DNA from: Chionoecetes opilio
Lineage: Eukaryota > Arthropoda > Malacostraca > Decapoda > Majidae
Assembly: GCA_016584305.1 (NCBI GenBank)
Contig: JACEEZ010020100.1
Location: 876,429 to 940,428, forward strand
Length of the DNA: 64,000 nt
Reading direction: 5' to 3'
Below, piece after piece: positions 8,987 to 21,019 of the stretch (position 1 is its first letter; each line of letters opens with the position of its first letter). The position numbers and the translations under genes are program-made. The notes under the pieces are model-generated. The model was given only the letters and a program-made list of their open reading frames with translations, did not search any database and was not told the DNA's origin.

Positions 8987-10220
8987 TTGTAAAACTATTA
9001 TGGTAAGTTCAATGTCATGTTTTTTTTGTAAGATTTCCTTTTTTTTACTTATTATATTCACTAGTCACTACACTGGATACACACATTGAAATTAAATAAT
9101 TTCTGGTGGAATTATACTCTATTGGAAATGGTAAGTATGCCAGTATAAGTTCACCAGTGAAATTGAAAGAAACTTGAATGATGTCACCTTCACCTATCCA
9201 ACAGCTGAGTACACCCCCTTAAATAACTCGAAAATTCAGAGTTTCCATATTCAAAACTCAATAATAAGATCATACCTATTCCAATGAAGTGACAATCCGT
9301 ACATTTTGAGGAGTACTTATCACATGCGAGTGTAGCGCCTTTCTGAAAACACCTGTGGCAGCACTGGTGCGGTGCGCAGGCGTTTCGACGCAACCGCCGC
9401 AACGTCAAAAACGTCAGTTAGCTCGTGGCTGGTAGTGAGTGAACACGTACGGCTGTGAGTGGTCTCAGTGGTGCGTCAGTGTGCGGCGTGATATGAACTT
9501 GTGTTTTGTTGAGCAAAGCATCAAGAGGAAAGTAAATAGGAACGTTATTACTCGCATCTGCCAACCGACAGGTAGGAAACTTTTCAGGGTAGGGCTGCAG
9601 GGCATGACCCCGGGGCGGCGAGTGTGGGCGGTGCCAGGCCGCAGCCCGCGCCTGGGCGTGTCACTGGCAAGCCTCATGATTATTGTTGTTGGTGGAGCGG
9701 GACGAAATGTTTGAGGCGGGGCAAAAAGAGTGATGCATGGCTGATGTGCATTGCTATGTGGTTACTACTTGTCATGATGTGATGCGATATAACTATACAG
9801 CAGGATGTGGGAGGGCATGAAACAGACTATACTAGTTACTGCATTGATGTTAGCAGCTGGAAACTGACAAGCTCACCATCAAATTGGCTTTTACATCTTT
9901 TCTTATGAAGCCTTTAAACCGCTCAAGAGAGCTTGTTATTACGCTAGAGGTGAGCTCAGGACAGCCTTGCCTAGCGGCCGACAGGTACCAATAAACTATT
10001 TTCAATTCATGGTAGTATCTTTAGGAATAGTGACTTGACTGCAAGCGAGACAGCAGTCAGTCCAGGCCTCGCGTGTGTGTGTAGGGCACCACACACCCGC
10101 CTGTCTTGCCTTCTGTGTGTGTGTGTGTGTTTTAACCCATACAAATGATTTTTGACTTGCCGCGCGGTGCAACGAATCCTAAAAAATTCTTGAATATAGC
10201 CCTTAGACAGCGAGATGAGT
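8987..10220. other. Non-coding stretch with a CpG-richer patch and a weak first-exon candidate
   Basis: The 9340-9700 part is richer in GC and CpG than its surroundings. A possible splice donor (CGACAG followed by GTAGGA at 9572) follows a short frame, MNLCFVEQSIKRKVNRN, that could be a 5' exon. The frame resembles nothing I know and no acceptor pairs with it here. The remainder has no supported feature. Confidence 0.25.
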
Positions 10221-10535
10221 AGGTAAACAGCCAACATATAACGGATAATAATGCTAGGTAAACAGCCAACATATAACGGATAATAATGCTAGGTAAACAG
10301 CCAACATATAACGGATAATAATGCTAGGTAAACAGCCAACATATAACGGATAATAATGCTAGGTAAACAGCCAACATATAACGGATAATAATGCTAGGTA
10401 AACAGCCAACATATAACGGATAATAATGCTAGGTAAACAGCCAACATATAACGGATAATAATGCTAGGTAAACAGCCAACATATAACGGATAATAATGCT
10501 AGGTAAACAGCCAACATATAACGTACAATAATGCT
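10221..10535. repeat. 35-bp minisatellite, nine units
   Basis: Units AGGTAAACAGCCAACATATA plus ACGGATAATAATGCT repeat at exact 35-bp spacing and are almost identical. The last unit has diverged. Confidence 0.95.
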
Positions 10536-10607
10536 ATAGGAAGAAATGGGAAGGCAACACGTATGATCATCGGAACAGTAATATTCTTAGCATCATTATC
10601 ACAAGCC

Positions 10608-11028
10608 ATTAAAGAGTGGCTAACTACCTAACTAGCGACTATAGTCTATTTTTTTTATTATGGTCAAAATGCAGTAAGGAAGCCACGCCCCCTGCCTGCC
10701 CTTCTATTCTACGGGGCAGCTGATTGGTGCATTCCTCATATCATCATTACCAATCACAGTATCTTCACTACTTAACAACGGCGTGACCACTGGAGAGAGC
10801 AATCTTCACTACAGAGGGATTTTTGATTTTGTCACCCTCTGTAGTGAAGATGTCTAACCCAGTAGTCACGCCGCTGTTAAGTAGTGAAGATACTGTGATT
10901 GGTAGTGATGATACGAGGAATGCACCAATCAGCTGCCCCGTAGAATAGAAGGGCAGGCAGGGGGCGTGGCTTCCTTAGTGCATTTTGACCATAATAAAAA
11001 AAATAGACTATAACTAACTCTTTAATGG
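10608..11028. mobile_element. Large foldback (hairpin) element
   Basis: Two arms of about 180-210 bp (about 10640-10820 and 10832-11012) are inverted copies of high identity around a loop of roughly 15 bp (ATTTTTGATTTTGTC). Arm landmarks are AGGAAGCCACGCCCCCTGCC, TACGGGGCAGCTGATTGG and TATCTTCACTACTTAACA. The outer parts (CATTAAAGAG and CTCTTTAATG) also match, but the left arm has an extra insertion. Nothing is encoded. It is a foldback-type nonautonomous transposon or a secondary inverted duplication. Confidence 0.85.
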
Positions 11029-11208
11029 TTTTGGTTAGCACCACACAAGCCTCCGCCATATCACCCGGGCAACATGGGAAGTGTGTTGACTTGAGAGAGA
11101 ACCGAGGAATTCATGCGACGCGTTATCTTGCGTCATCTGACCTCCTGACATGAGAGAGTGAAATGGAACTACGAAGGTCACGCCTGACCGCTGCCGCTAC
11201 CAGTCTGT

Positions 11209-11422
11209 ATATTCCCGTTTTTTTGGAAGAGTATGTGGCGTTTACTCTTGAACACGTCAGGTTAGGTTACGGTAGTTAAGGTAATCGATGAGTGAAATCC
11301 GTAGCTTTGCGTGGAAATCACAATGGGGGTATTTTCGAGACAATATCCTATGGTTAGTTTCGGAGCTACAGCCAAGCGTCTTCACTCGGAAACCACATAC
11401 TCGCATAAAGAACGGGAATATG
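11209..11422 (+). mobile_element. TIR element family with ATATTCCCG ends, copy A
   Basis: The left end ATATTCCCGTTTTTTTGGAA and GAGTATGTGG is mirrored by CCACATACTCG and AACGGGAATAT at the right. The interior includes CTTGAACACGTCAGGTTAGG and GAGCTACAGCCAAGCGTCTT. Two further copies lie at 42962-43135 and 45108-45330. No target duplication is evident and the superfamily is not assigned. Confidence 0.7.
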
Positions 11423-11759
11423 AGGTCTTCCTACCTCTCTCTATACTGTCATACCAAACGTTATACTATTGATGCATATGACACTATGTAATACCACTGC
11501 CATCCTTAACGCTGAGTATGTAGAAGCACAATACAAAACCTTTTCAAGTCAAGATTTTTTTTCTTATTACGCCATTTGTAAGAATGGAAATATTTATACT
11601 GTGATGTCATGGGGAGTTATTTTGTTTTACGTGTCACAGAATCCATGAAGGTTTAGGCTGGAATAGAAAGTGGCGGTGGGCACAGACAGGCTGGGCCCCG
11701 AGACACCCACGGGGCCTTGGGGCGAGCGAGGTTTCTACAAGGGAGTGTGAGGAGAGGCG

Positions 11760-11806
11760 GGGGGGGGGGGAACAGACGGGCACGAGACGGAAAGATGCTT
11801 GATATG

Positions 11807-11849
<43 letters not shown>
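11760..11849. repeat. G-run and (CT)n microsatellite
   Basis: A run of about 12 G, then (CT)n at 11813-11849. Confidence 0.9.
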
Positions 11850-11853
<4 letters not shown>

Positions 11854-12804
11854 ATAAAGTTTGTAGAATCGTTCAAGCCTTCAAAATAAATCTACAAGAA
11901 AACATCATGAAAGTAAATTTCATCATGGGGTAAAAAAAAATCTGAACTCTAACCTGTTTCTGGTCTCAAGTAGCTCAGTTTTTCTACAAGTCACTAAAGG
12001 GAGTAAGTGATGTAACTGTATCAATACTTGAATAATACTAAACAAAACTTACTACGTTGATTTCGACTAGGGCTACACATTCAGAAATCATAAAGAAAGC
12101 AAAAATTTATAAAACTAGATGTTATATGTTACACACCAGCAAACTATCAAGAAAACAAATGCAGTCACAGGTGAATGCGATCAAAGCGGAACGAAAGTTT
12201 TAATGATAATAATAACACCAGTTTGGCAATCGGGGTGTAGCCGGTTTGGAGGCTGGGACTTGCCGGGTCACTGCTACTTAAACTTATAATGACCGCAATA
12301 TCTGACGTGCTACGCATTAATTTACAGTGTATATGTGAGTGTGTGTATGTATCTATTTGTATTTAGTACCTATATCTATATTTACAGGATCCAGTAACTG
12401 TTAAACTCGTAATATTATCTTCTTTTTTGGATTCAAATTATAATGTTTTCTTTAGAGTTATGTATACTACTTGCACGCACTACTTCCTCTAACAGTGCAT
12501 TGTAATTATCTATTGTTTTATTTTGAAATCTGTACCTAAGCAGATACTTTTCTCCTGTGTGTGTGTGTGTGTCTGTCTGTGTGTTTACCTTATGATAATC
12601 TGCAATACGTAAGTTTAGCATACAAACTTACGCAGACGTTTTACTGGTGTGAATGACGTTAGTGAGTCACTTTACGTTTCGATTTGTGTGCAATACTTTG
12701 TAACCACCGAGACTGACATCAGCAGCGAAGCAGAAACTAAACTTCCCCGAAAACTGGGGAAAAAAGAAAGAACGGTTAACTCAGAGGGTAGAGAGTCTGA
12801 TCGT

Positions 12805-12811
<7 letters not shown>
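11850..12811. other. Non-coding stretch, nothing recognised
   Basis: AT-rich sequence with a short TG-rich tract near 12555. No supported feature. Confidence 0.45.

Positions 12812-12873
<62 letters not shown>
12812..12873. repeat. (CT)n microsatellite
   Basis: An uninterrupted CT repeat directly before the SINE at 12880. Confidence 0.95.
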
Positions 12874-12875
<2 letters not shown>

Positions 12876-12879
12876 AACC

Positions 12880-13250
<371 letters not shown>

Positions 13251-13384
13251 GTCGTGATGGAATGCCACAACGCAGGTCTTCAGTGGTTCGTCATCTCCCA
13301 AGTTTCTATCCGCGCCTTTTATTACTCATCTTTGGAAACGTAGTGCATGCGAGGCGACTGTCAACATTATAACCACTCACGATT

Positions 13385-13800
13385 TTGGTCTTTAAATCTT
13401 TGTCAATTATATACCGTTTTTTCTTCTATGTAGACTTCTTGTGTCTTCGGAGTAGCCTAACGCCTCTCTTTCGTGTTTTGTTATTTCTGCCTCTTTTCTT
13501 TCTCTTTTTTTTGCTTCTCTTACTCCTTCATCGTCTATTTATTTTCTTATATTTCTTGTTTTCTTTCTTTTTTGTATGATTTCTTTTTCTTATTGCTTTT
13601 TTCATCATTTTTTCCCTTTAATATCTTTATGTCTACCTTCTAGTTTTACTCTTTTATTTCCTATTGCTTCTTCCTTCTTGCTCCTTCCTTTTTCTCATCT
13701 CTCCCTCTTCTATTTATTCTTTCCTCTAGTTATCTTCTTTTTTCTCTTCCTCCTCGCCTTCTATTCTCTCACAATGAATGACTCCCTTTTGACCACTGCT
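13385..13800. repeat. Pyrimidine-rich tract
   Basis: Irregular T/C-rich sequence on the + strand with no clear unit. It contains the motif CTTCTTGTGT..TCGGAGTAGCC (about 13435), which recurs near 16128, so a short dispersed repeat is present. Confidence 0.6.
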
Positions 13801-13860
13801 TTCAAAGGCGTAGTCTGTGTACATCATGAATAATTGAAGGTGTGAGGAAGCGTTCTAAGC

Positions 13861-14905
13861 TTTGTCGGGGCTTTTTTCTCCGCCTTTCTAACACTGAAAC
13901 TTTTTGTCGGGGCTTTTTTCTCCGCCTTTCTAACACTGAAACTTTTTGGCGGGGCTTTTTTCTCCGCCTTTCTAACACTGAAACTATTTGTCGGGGCTTT
14001 TTTCTCCACCTTTCTAACACTGAAACTTTTTGTCGGGGCTTTTTTCTCCACCTTTCTAACACTGAAACTTTTTGTCGGGGCTTTTTTCTCCACCTTTCTA
14101 ACACTGAAACTTTTTGTCGGGGCTTTTTTCTCCACCTTTCTAACACTGAAACTTTTTGTCGGGGCTTTTTTCGCCACCTTTCTAACACTGAAACTTTTTG
14201 TCGGGGCTTTTTTCTCCACCTTTCTAACACTGAAACTTTTTGTCGGGGCTTTTTTCTCCACCTTCTAACACAAACTTTTTGTCGGGGCTTTTTTCTCCGC
14301 CTTTCTAACACTGAAACTTTTTGTCGGGGCTTTTTTCTCCACCTTTCTAACACTGAAACTTTTTGTCGGGGCTTTTTTCTCCACCTTTCTAACACTGAAA
14401 CTTTTTGTCGGGGCTTTTTTCTCCACCTTTCTAACACTGAAACTTTTTGTCGGGGCTTTTTTCTCCACCTTTCTAACACTGAAACTTTTTGTCGGGGCTT
14501 TTTTCTCCACCTTTCTAACACTGAAACTTTTTGTCGGGGCTTTTTTCTCCACCTTTCTAACACTGAAACTTTTTGTCGGGGCTTTTTTCTCCACCTTTCT
14601 AACACTGAAACTTTTTGTCGGGGCTTTTTTCTCCACCTTTCTAACACTGAAACTTTTTGTCGGGGCTTTTTTCTCCACCTTTCTAACACTGAAACTTTTT
14701 GTCGGGGCTTTTTTCTCCACCTTTCTAACACTGAAACTTTTTGTCGGGATTTTTTCTCCACATTTCTAACACTGAAACTTTTTGTCGGGACTTTTTTCTC
14801 CACCTTTCTAACACTGAAACTTTTTGTCGGGGCTTTTTTTTCCACCTTTCTAACACTGAAACTTTTTGTCAGGGCTTTTTTCTCCGCCTTTCTAACACTG
14901 AAACT
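13861..14905. repeat. 42-bp minisatellite, about 25 units, open in frames on both strands
   Basis: The unit TGTCGGGGCTTTTTTCTCCA plus CCTTTCTAACACTGAAACTT repeats at 42 bp. One unit near 14262-14277 is shortened by 6 bp, which also preserves frame. Since 42 is 14 codons, the array reads through without stops in opposite strands. The minus strand from 14923 gives 373 residues of a Lys-rich 14-mer (KSFSVRKVEKKAPT-like, in two alternative frames). The + strand gives 361 residues of CRGFFLHLSNTETF. Open frames on both strands are best explained by the unit length, so I annotate a repeat, not a gene. Confidence 0.9.
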
Positions 14906-14929
14906 TTTTAGAACACATTTCATATAATC

Positions 14930-15208
14930 GTCTTCCTACTGGATGCTATTTAAATACTGTATTCTTGGTATTATCTAAGGTCAAATATTTTTCAGAAACT
15001 CACAAGTAAACTGTCGGAAGTAAGGCAACAGAAATTGAGTCACCTAAACCTGACCTCATTTAATCTAACCTATTTTGCCTCCGTTATTTCTTGATTCTAT
15101 ACGATTACAGCCAAATTCCAAACATCCGACCTCCAAACATCCGACTTGGCCAAACAACCGACTTTTTTCACCACCACATTGTCTTGTTTTGGCCATTTAT
15201 TTTACTTC

Positions 15209-15251
<43 letters not shown>

Positions 15252-15771
15252 AGCATTGATTTGTGGCTTTATTTATGCATGAATTTTACTTTCACGTATA
15301 CCACTGGATCGGCCTTCAAGAGCTGCATCTTTTATGTTCTATACCATTTTGTCCTTACGTTTATGGTTACTGTGATATCCGAACATCCGACTATTCCAAT
15401 TATCCGACCTACCTTCGGTGCTCCCAAGGTCGGATAATTAATACTTAGCTGTACCGCGTTTGTAGACCATGCATGCACGCCGCCAGCCCTTCCTTCAACT
15501 TCTCTTACGTTATTCCTTATGCATCTTGTGGCTTGTGAAAATAACTTAATAATAGTAATAATAATGATCTTATTTTCGCTCGAATGCATAGACAGCAAAA
15601 AACATACTATACATATATGAGTAAATGAACTTATAATGCTTGGAAGAAACGCATTTACGGTGTCTTCTTAACCTATCCACCGAAAATCAACTCTGAGGTA
15701 ACTAATAATATCTAACAAAACAACCGAGTTATTGACACTTGATAAGTTCCCATACATATATAGTTTTTATT
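14930..15771. other. Stretch with a poly-T run and pogo-like subterminal motifs
   Basis: About 15119-15165 holds repeated ACATCCGAC/CAACCGACTT motifs, followed by a T run of roughly 37 (15210-15247). About 15376-15440 has ATCCGAACATCCGACTATTC and TTATCCGACC, with a small palindrome around CCTTGGGAGCACCGAAGG. ATCCGA-type motifs are frequent in pogo/Tigger termini, so this could be a decayed element, but no matching pair of ends is defined. The rest is unremarkable. Confidence 0.35.
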
Positions 15772-15985
15772 TTAACCCCTTGAGGCCCAGAACGTAATAT
15801 TCATTGTAATATAACCACCATTCGACGATTTTAATGAACATAAGCAATATTATATATATAGATATGACCTGTTTGATATCCTTGTCCATTAGCTAATTTG
15901 GTTTATTTAGTTACTTTTTCGTAGTTTAGGCTAATAGCAGACGATTTCATATAGCAAAGGAAAGATCTGGGCGTGAAGGGGTTAA
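15772..15985 (-). mobile_element. TTAA-type (piggyBac-like) MITE copy, reversed
   Basis: Reads TTAACCCCTTGAGGCCCAGA at the left and GGGCGTGAAGGGGTTAA at the right, i.e. the family in reverse orientation, with TTAA at both ends. Confidence 0.9.
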
Positions 15986-16315
15986 GAGTTTAGTTCAATA
16001 GTGTACAGAGGTGGAATTACACTCAAGGGCAAAGCTATATAGAGTCCGTTAGTGCGTCCTATTTTATGGTACACAGATGCGCGGCGGCTGGAATTCCATG
16101 GACGTGTTTTTGTATGTTTTGTAAAGGCTTCTTGTGTATTCGGAGTAGCCTAACAAGCCCCCTGTGTTTCCCGCCCTCCAGACGCTTATACTACTTACGA
16201 CTTTGGAGGCGAGGAGATTATTAAACAAAACTATATATAGGAGAGGGAGGGAGAGGTGAATAAAAGGGGATGGTTGTTGTTACTATGTGGCTGCTTCACT
16301 CTTGTTCTCGTACAC

Positions 16316-17100
16316 TATTTCTTCCTTCCTACCTTCCCTCAATCTTCTCTTAATTCTTTCTCCTGCCTTCCCTCACTCCTCTTCCTCTTCCCCCCATAAC
16401 TCTTCTCTTCTTCCTCCTTCCTGTCTCCCATCACTCTTCTTCTCTCCTTCCTGCCTCCCATCACTCTCTTCTTCCTCCTTCTTTCCCATCACTTTTCTCT
16501 TCTTCCTCCTTCCTGTCCTCCCATCACTCCTCTCTTCTTCCTCCTTCCTGTCCTCCCATCACTCTTCTCTTCTTCCTCCTTCCTGTCTCCCATCACTCCT
16601 CTCTTCTTCCTCCTTCCTGTCCTCCCATCACTCCTCTCTTCTTCCTCCTTCCTGTCCTCCCATCACTCCTCTCTTCTTCCTCCTTCCTGTCCTCCCATCA
16701 CTCCTCTCTTCTTCCTCCTTCCTGTCCTCCCATCACTCCTCTCTTCTTCCTCCTTCCTGTCTTCCATCACTCCTCTCTTCTTCCTCCTTCCTGTCTTCCA
16801 TCACTCCTCTCTTCTTCCTCCTTCCTGTCTTCCATCATTCTTCTCTTCTTCCTCCTTCCTGTCCTCCATCATTCCTCTCTTCTTCCTCCTTCCTGTCTTC
16901 CATCATTCTCTCTTCTTTCTCTCCTGCCTTTCCCCTCACTCTTCTCTTCTTCCTCCTTCCTGTCTCCCATCACTCCTCTCTTCTTCCTCCTTCCTGTCCT
17001 CCCATCACTCCTCTCTTCTTCCTCCTTCCTGTCTTCCATCATTCTTCTCTTCTTTCTCCTGCCTTCCCTCACTCTTCTCTTCTTCCTCCTTCCCGCTATT
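16316..17100. repeat. 35-bp pyrimidine-rich minisatellite
   Basis: Units CATCACTCCTCTCTTCTTCC plus TCCTTCCTGTCCTCC recur about 20 times with deletions. The open + frame of 288 residues is translated repeat. The same core recurs with a 30-bp unit at 20.2-20.9 kb. Confidence 0.9.
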
Positions 17101-17183
17101 GTCACTCCAGCAGAAGACTTTACAACCTTTGCTCTCCCGCTGATCTGTCGTGACTCCTTACTGATTAGTCCCGCTGGTTTTTA

Positions 17184-17233
<50 letters not shown>

Positions 17234-17576
17234 ACACGTCACCTATTTTGATTCATAGCCTGCTCATTATCAACAACAAAGGATGGTTATTGATGAGTAT
17301 ACGTTTGGAGGGAAAGGAAAGAAAGAAGATAAATACATGCTATGAATATACATGTACAAAGGTGAATATATTGAATGCTCTAATAAAGCATACCATTATT
17401 GTGTTATTGAGGTGATTCATAAGCTCGCGGGGGGGGGGGGGGAGGTCACATGGAGGGTGTGGTGTCAATCTGAACTATTTCATCACAGTCACGTCTGAAC
17501 TGTAAGCAAGTCGTGATGCCAAGTGGATGACAACACACAGTCACCACCATGCAAGTCTGACTCACCTTTCATTATA
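17101..17576. other. Non-coding stretch with (CA)n and a G run
   Basis: (CA)n at 17190-17232 and a run of about 13 G near 17430. Nothing else is supported. Confidence 0.6.
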
Positions 17577-17867
17577 AAGGTAAAGATGGGGGCATACGCT
17601 ATGCTGCGCGTGGCCTCGGTGCTCATCTCCGTCGCATTAGCCCTTGACCCTGTGGTGGGTGAGAACTCGTTACCCCGGGACACAGGGCTAGTGTGACATC
17701 CGCGTTACCACAGTTACCTTCCCCAGGTTTCCCCAGGTACCATTGATCAACCCCGAAAGGGAGGAAAACATTTGGTTGGCTGACCGCCGACTTGCCCTGG
17801 CCCGTATTCGAACCAGGGCCCGCAGATTCGTAGCCAGGCACGCTAGCCACTACATCACGGAGGCGAC
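17577..17867 (-). mobile_element. tRNA-derived SINE, type A, reversed
   Basis: The reverse complement carries the same head and body as the copy at 39007-39305. It has an A-box region (GTAGTGGCTAGCGTGCCTGG read on the minus strand), a B box in the form GTTCGAATACGG, then the conserved body ending GTAAAGATGGGGGCATACG at 17580 on the + strand. It is full length but diverged. Confidence 0.82.
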
Positions 17868-18194
17868 AAGTATGATTTAATTAATACATGAGAAAAGAAA
17901 ACACGAGGCATCCGGTTAGGTACTGCAGTAAATAAGCAACAGTCATTACATGTTCTAGTTAAATCTAGTACGATGTAAGTCCGCCTGGGTTGCCCGCGGC
18001 TCATAATCACGTGTGTCATTAAGTAGAAATCGTGGGGCGGGAGTGCAGACAAAGCGGCGTGAGGACCCATCGCCACCTGCCTCGTGTTCTGTGATCCTAC
18101 CGGGGCTATGGCAAAGCTGAATACAGGAAGTGAGATAGGCGAGGAGCGATGGCGGAGGAGGAAAAAGCTGAAATAAGAGATAGGGCAAAGCATG

Positions 18195-18690
18195 GAGATA
18201 AAGACGGAGTAAGAATAGGGAGATAAAGACGGAAGTAAGAGATAAGGGAGCCAAAGCAATGGGAGATAAAGACGGAAGTAAGAGATAAGGGAGATAAAGA
18301 CGGAAGTAAGAGATAAGGGAGACAAAGCAATGGGAGATAAAGACGGAAGTAAGAGATAAGGGAGACAAAGCAATGGGAGATAAAGACGGAAGTAAGAGAT
18401 AAGGGAGATAAAGACGGAAGTAAGAGATAAGGGAGCCAAAGCAATGGGAGATAAAGACGGAAGTAAGAGATAAGGGGGACAAAGCAATGGGAGATAAAGA
18501 CGGAAGTAAGAGATAAGGGAGATAAAGACGGAAGTAAGAGATAAGGGAGATAAAGACGGAAGTAAGAGATAAGGGAGACAAAGCAATGGGAGATAAAGAC
18601 GGAAGTAAGAGATAAGGGAGACAAAGCAATGGGAGATAAAGACGGAAGTAAGAGATAAGGGAGACAAAGCAATGGGAGATAAAGACATGT
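18195..18690. repeat. Composite minisatellite of 28-bp and 43-bp units
   Basis: A 28-bp unit (GGGAGATAAAGACGGAAGTA plus AGAGATAA) alternates irregularly with the same unit plus a 15-bp insert (GGGAGACAAAGCAAT). About a dozen units are present. Three long minus-strand frames over this block are translated repeat (SLSPLSLTSVFIS-like) and are not taken as genes. Confidence 0.9.
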
Positions 18691-18859
18691 GTTGCACGTC
18701 ACGGCACCACAAGCACAAAGCGTGTTAGTCATGTGGCTTCGATGAGAAACAAACATACCATAGAAAGCCAAGTCACGCGCCTATCGCCTCATTGTCACCA
18801 GTTTGCTCCCCCCCCCTGCCTAGGAAGGATTAGAACGTCCGCTGGAAGCCCTACAAACA

Positions 18860-19062
<203 letters not shown>

Positions 19063-19202
19063 CCCCGTTCACCACGCTCCGCTGATCACTGCCAAGGCTA
19101 AAGCACAGCCTGTATCTCATCTCCTTGAATGGAAGTTTTGTTCATCTATTTATTGTGATTTGCGTAAGTTTTTGTTTAATTCATATTTTTTCTTGTCCGC
19201 AG

Positions 19203-19284
19203 GTGAGGCTGGTGTCGGGTCAGGTCGCGGCGGTGCCCGGGAACGCTGCCCTGTGGTCGCCGCATCGGAGGCAGCGCAGTGAAA
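19203..19284 (+). other. Candidate internal exon in a CpG-rich patch
   Basis: An 82-bp segment lies between a strong acceptor (a T-rich tract ending TTCTTGTCCGCAG) and a consensus donor (GAAA followed by GTGAGT at 19285). One frame is open, reading VRLVSGQVAAVPGNAAL and then WSPHRRQRSE. The peptide is not recognised and could be non-coding exon sequence. GC and CpG stay high to about 19400. The splice signals are the only real support. Confidence 0.3.
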
Positions 19285-19803
19285 GTGAGTCATTATTTCC
19301 TTGTCACGTTAGTCCTGGGGCCGCCGCCGCAAGTCTTGCCCCCAGCGCCGCGTCGCCGCTATCTGGCGCCCCGCACGGCTTTCCCTCACGAGAAAGTCGC
19401 GAGCAAACTTGACATTTATGAACGGAAGCAGCCAGACGGCTGGAAAGCTAGTCTTTACTTTACTAGTAAGCTTTTAAGGGGACTCTTTGTTACTTTTTTT
19501 TCCCTTGGCCAGTCCTTTGTGATGTAAAAAAGGAAAAAAGACGTGCGATTGCCCTACACAAACGAGGGCGCTGTGAGGGGTTCGTATTTCCTCGACCTGT
19601 TTCATATTAATTTTGTATACACGCCTTGGGTCTTGTTACCTTTCACAATGATCCTGTGTATACACTCACGTAGGGTGGAGCGCCGCAGGGAACTATCGGT
19701 TATCAACTTCAAGTCGAGGGGAATCAAGGTCACATGAGACGCAATAGTATCGTGAATACACTCACCACAGACGGAAGTGTTTGCTGTGCGGGTCGGGCCG
19801 ATG

Positions 19804-20038
19804 GGGTGCAGTCAGTTCGTACACAAGTTGTTTCGTACACCAGTAGATTCGCACACCAAAAAGTTGGTTCGTAGTCTATATGAAAACATAGTCGTTTCGT
19901 ACACTCAGCTCAGAGTTAAACTTGACTACTAGAGTTACGAAACGACTCCAGATATATACGAAAATACTCAAAATCTGTGTACGAAACAACTAACAAAACC
20001 TGGGTACGAAACAACTTGTGTACTGAACTCCCTGTAAC
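19804..20038. mobile_element. Mutator-like MITE with a 10-bp target duplication
   Basis: A 235-bp element with inverted ends (GTTCGTACACAAGTTGTTTC at the left, matched by AAACAACTTGTGTACTGAAC at the right). It is bracketed by a perfect 10-bp direct repeat CGGGCCGATG at 19794-19803 and 20039-20048. A duplication of 9-10 bp points to the Mutator (MULE) superfamily. It has no coding capacity. A related, truncated copy is at 37450-37640. Confidence 0.75.
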
Positions 20039-20229
20039 CGGGCCGATGAGAGGCCAGTACGGGTGTGTGCATGGGCGAGGGTGACTCACGCTGTTGTGAT
20101 GAGTGTTGTGGTGACGCAGGGCTGAAGGTTAAGCAAGACCCACGCCACAGCCCGATACCCGCCTGGCCTTACAACGCCTTTAAGTATACCTGGCCACGAT
20201 ACATCATACTTATAACAGCGAGGTAATGA

Positions 20230-20900
20230 GCGATACTCTCCCTCCTTTTCCATCATCTTCTCAATTCCTCCTGCCTTCTCACTCTTCTACTCATAACCTT
20301 CCTCCACAACTTTCTCTGCTTCCTCTTCCCCCATCAAGTCCTCTTCTTACTCCTTCCTCCATCACGCTTCTCTCTACTTCCTTCCTCCATCACTCTTTTT
20401 AATCTTACTCCTTCCTCCCATCACTCTCTCTCTTCCTCCTGCTTTCCCTCACTCTTCTTCCCTCACTCTCTTTCTACTCCTTCCTCCATCACTCTCTCTC
20501 TACCTTCTCCCATCACTCTTCTCTTCTTCCTCCTGCCTTCCCTCACTCTTCTCTTCTTACTCCTTCCTCCCATCACTCTTCTCTTCTTACTCCTTCCTCC
20601 CATCACTCTTCTCTTCTTACTCCTTCCTCCCATCACTCTTCTCTTCTTCCTCCTTCCTCCCATCACTCTTCTCTTCTTACTCCTTCCTCCCATCACTCTT
20701 CTCTTCTTACTCCTTCCTCCCATCACTCTTCTCTTCTTACTCCTTCCTCCCATCACTCTTCTCTTCTTCCTCCTGCTTTCCCTCACTCTTCTTCCCTCAC
20801 TCTTCTCTTCTTACCCCTTCCTCCCATGACTCTTCTCTTCCTCCTGTCTTCCCTCACTCTTCTCTTCTTCCCTCACTCTTCTTCTATTCCCTCACTCTTC
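20230..20900. repeat. 30-bp pyrimidine-rich minisatellite
   Basis: The core unit CTCTTCTTACTCCTTCCTCC plus CATCACTCTT repeats exactly every 30 bp between about 20515 and 20775, flanked by looser versions. It gives a Lys/Arg-rich minus-strand frame, which I treat as an artefact. Confidence 0.9.
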
Positions 20901-21019
20901 CCACGGTCGAGTATTCTTATTCCACTTGTCACACCGTCTGGAGAAGCTAATCACCTCTCGTACTGTACCACGAAGCGACGTGTTCCAATCCCTCCCCACT
21001 TTTCCCCTCCGGTAATCAG

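Noticed and set aside
9439..9714. A 91-codon + strand gene in the CpG-rich patch
   Set aside because: The frame overlaps an equally open minus frame, has no recognisable motif, and its only support is one donor-like site.
10221..10535. CRISPR-like regular 35-bp repeats
   Set aside because: No spacers; units are contiguous and near identical.
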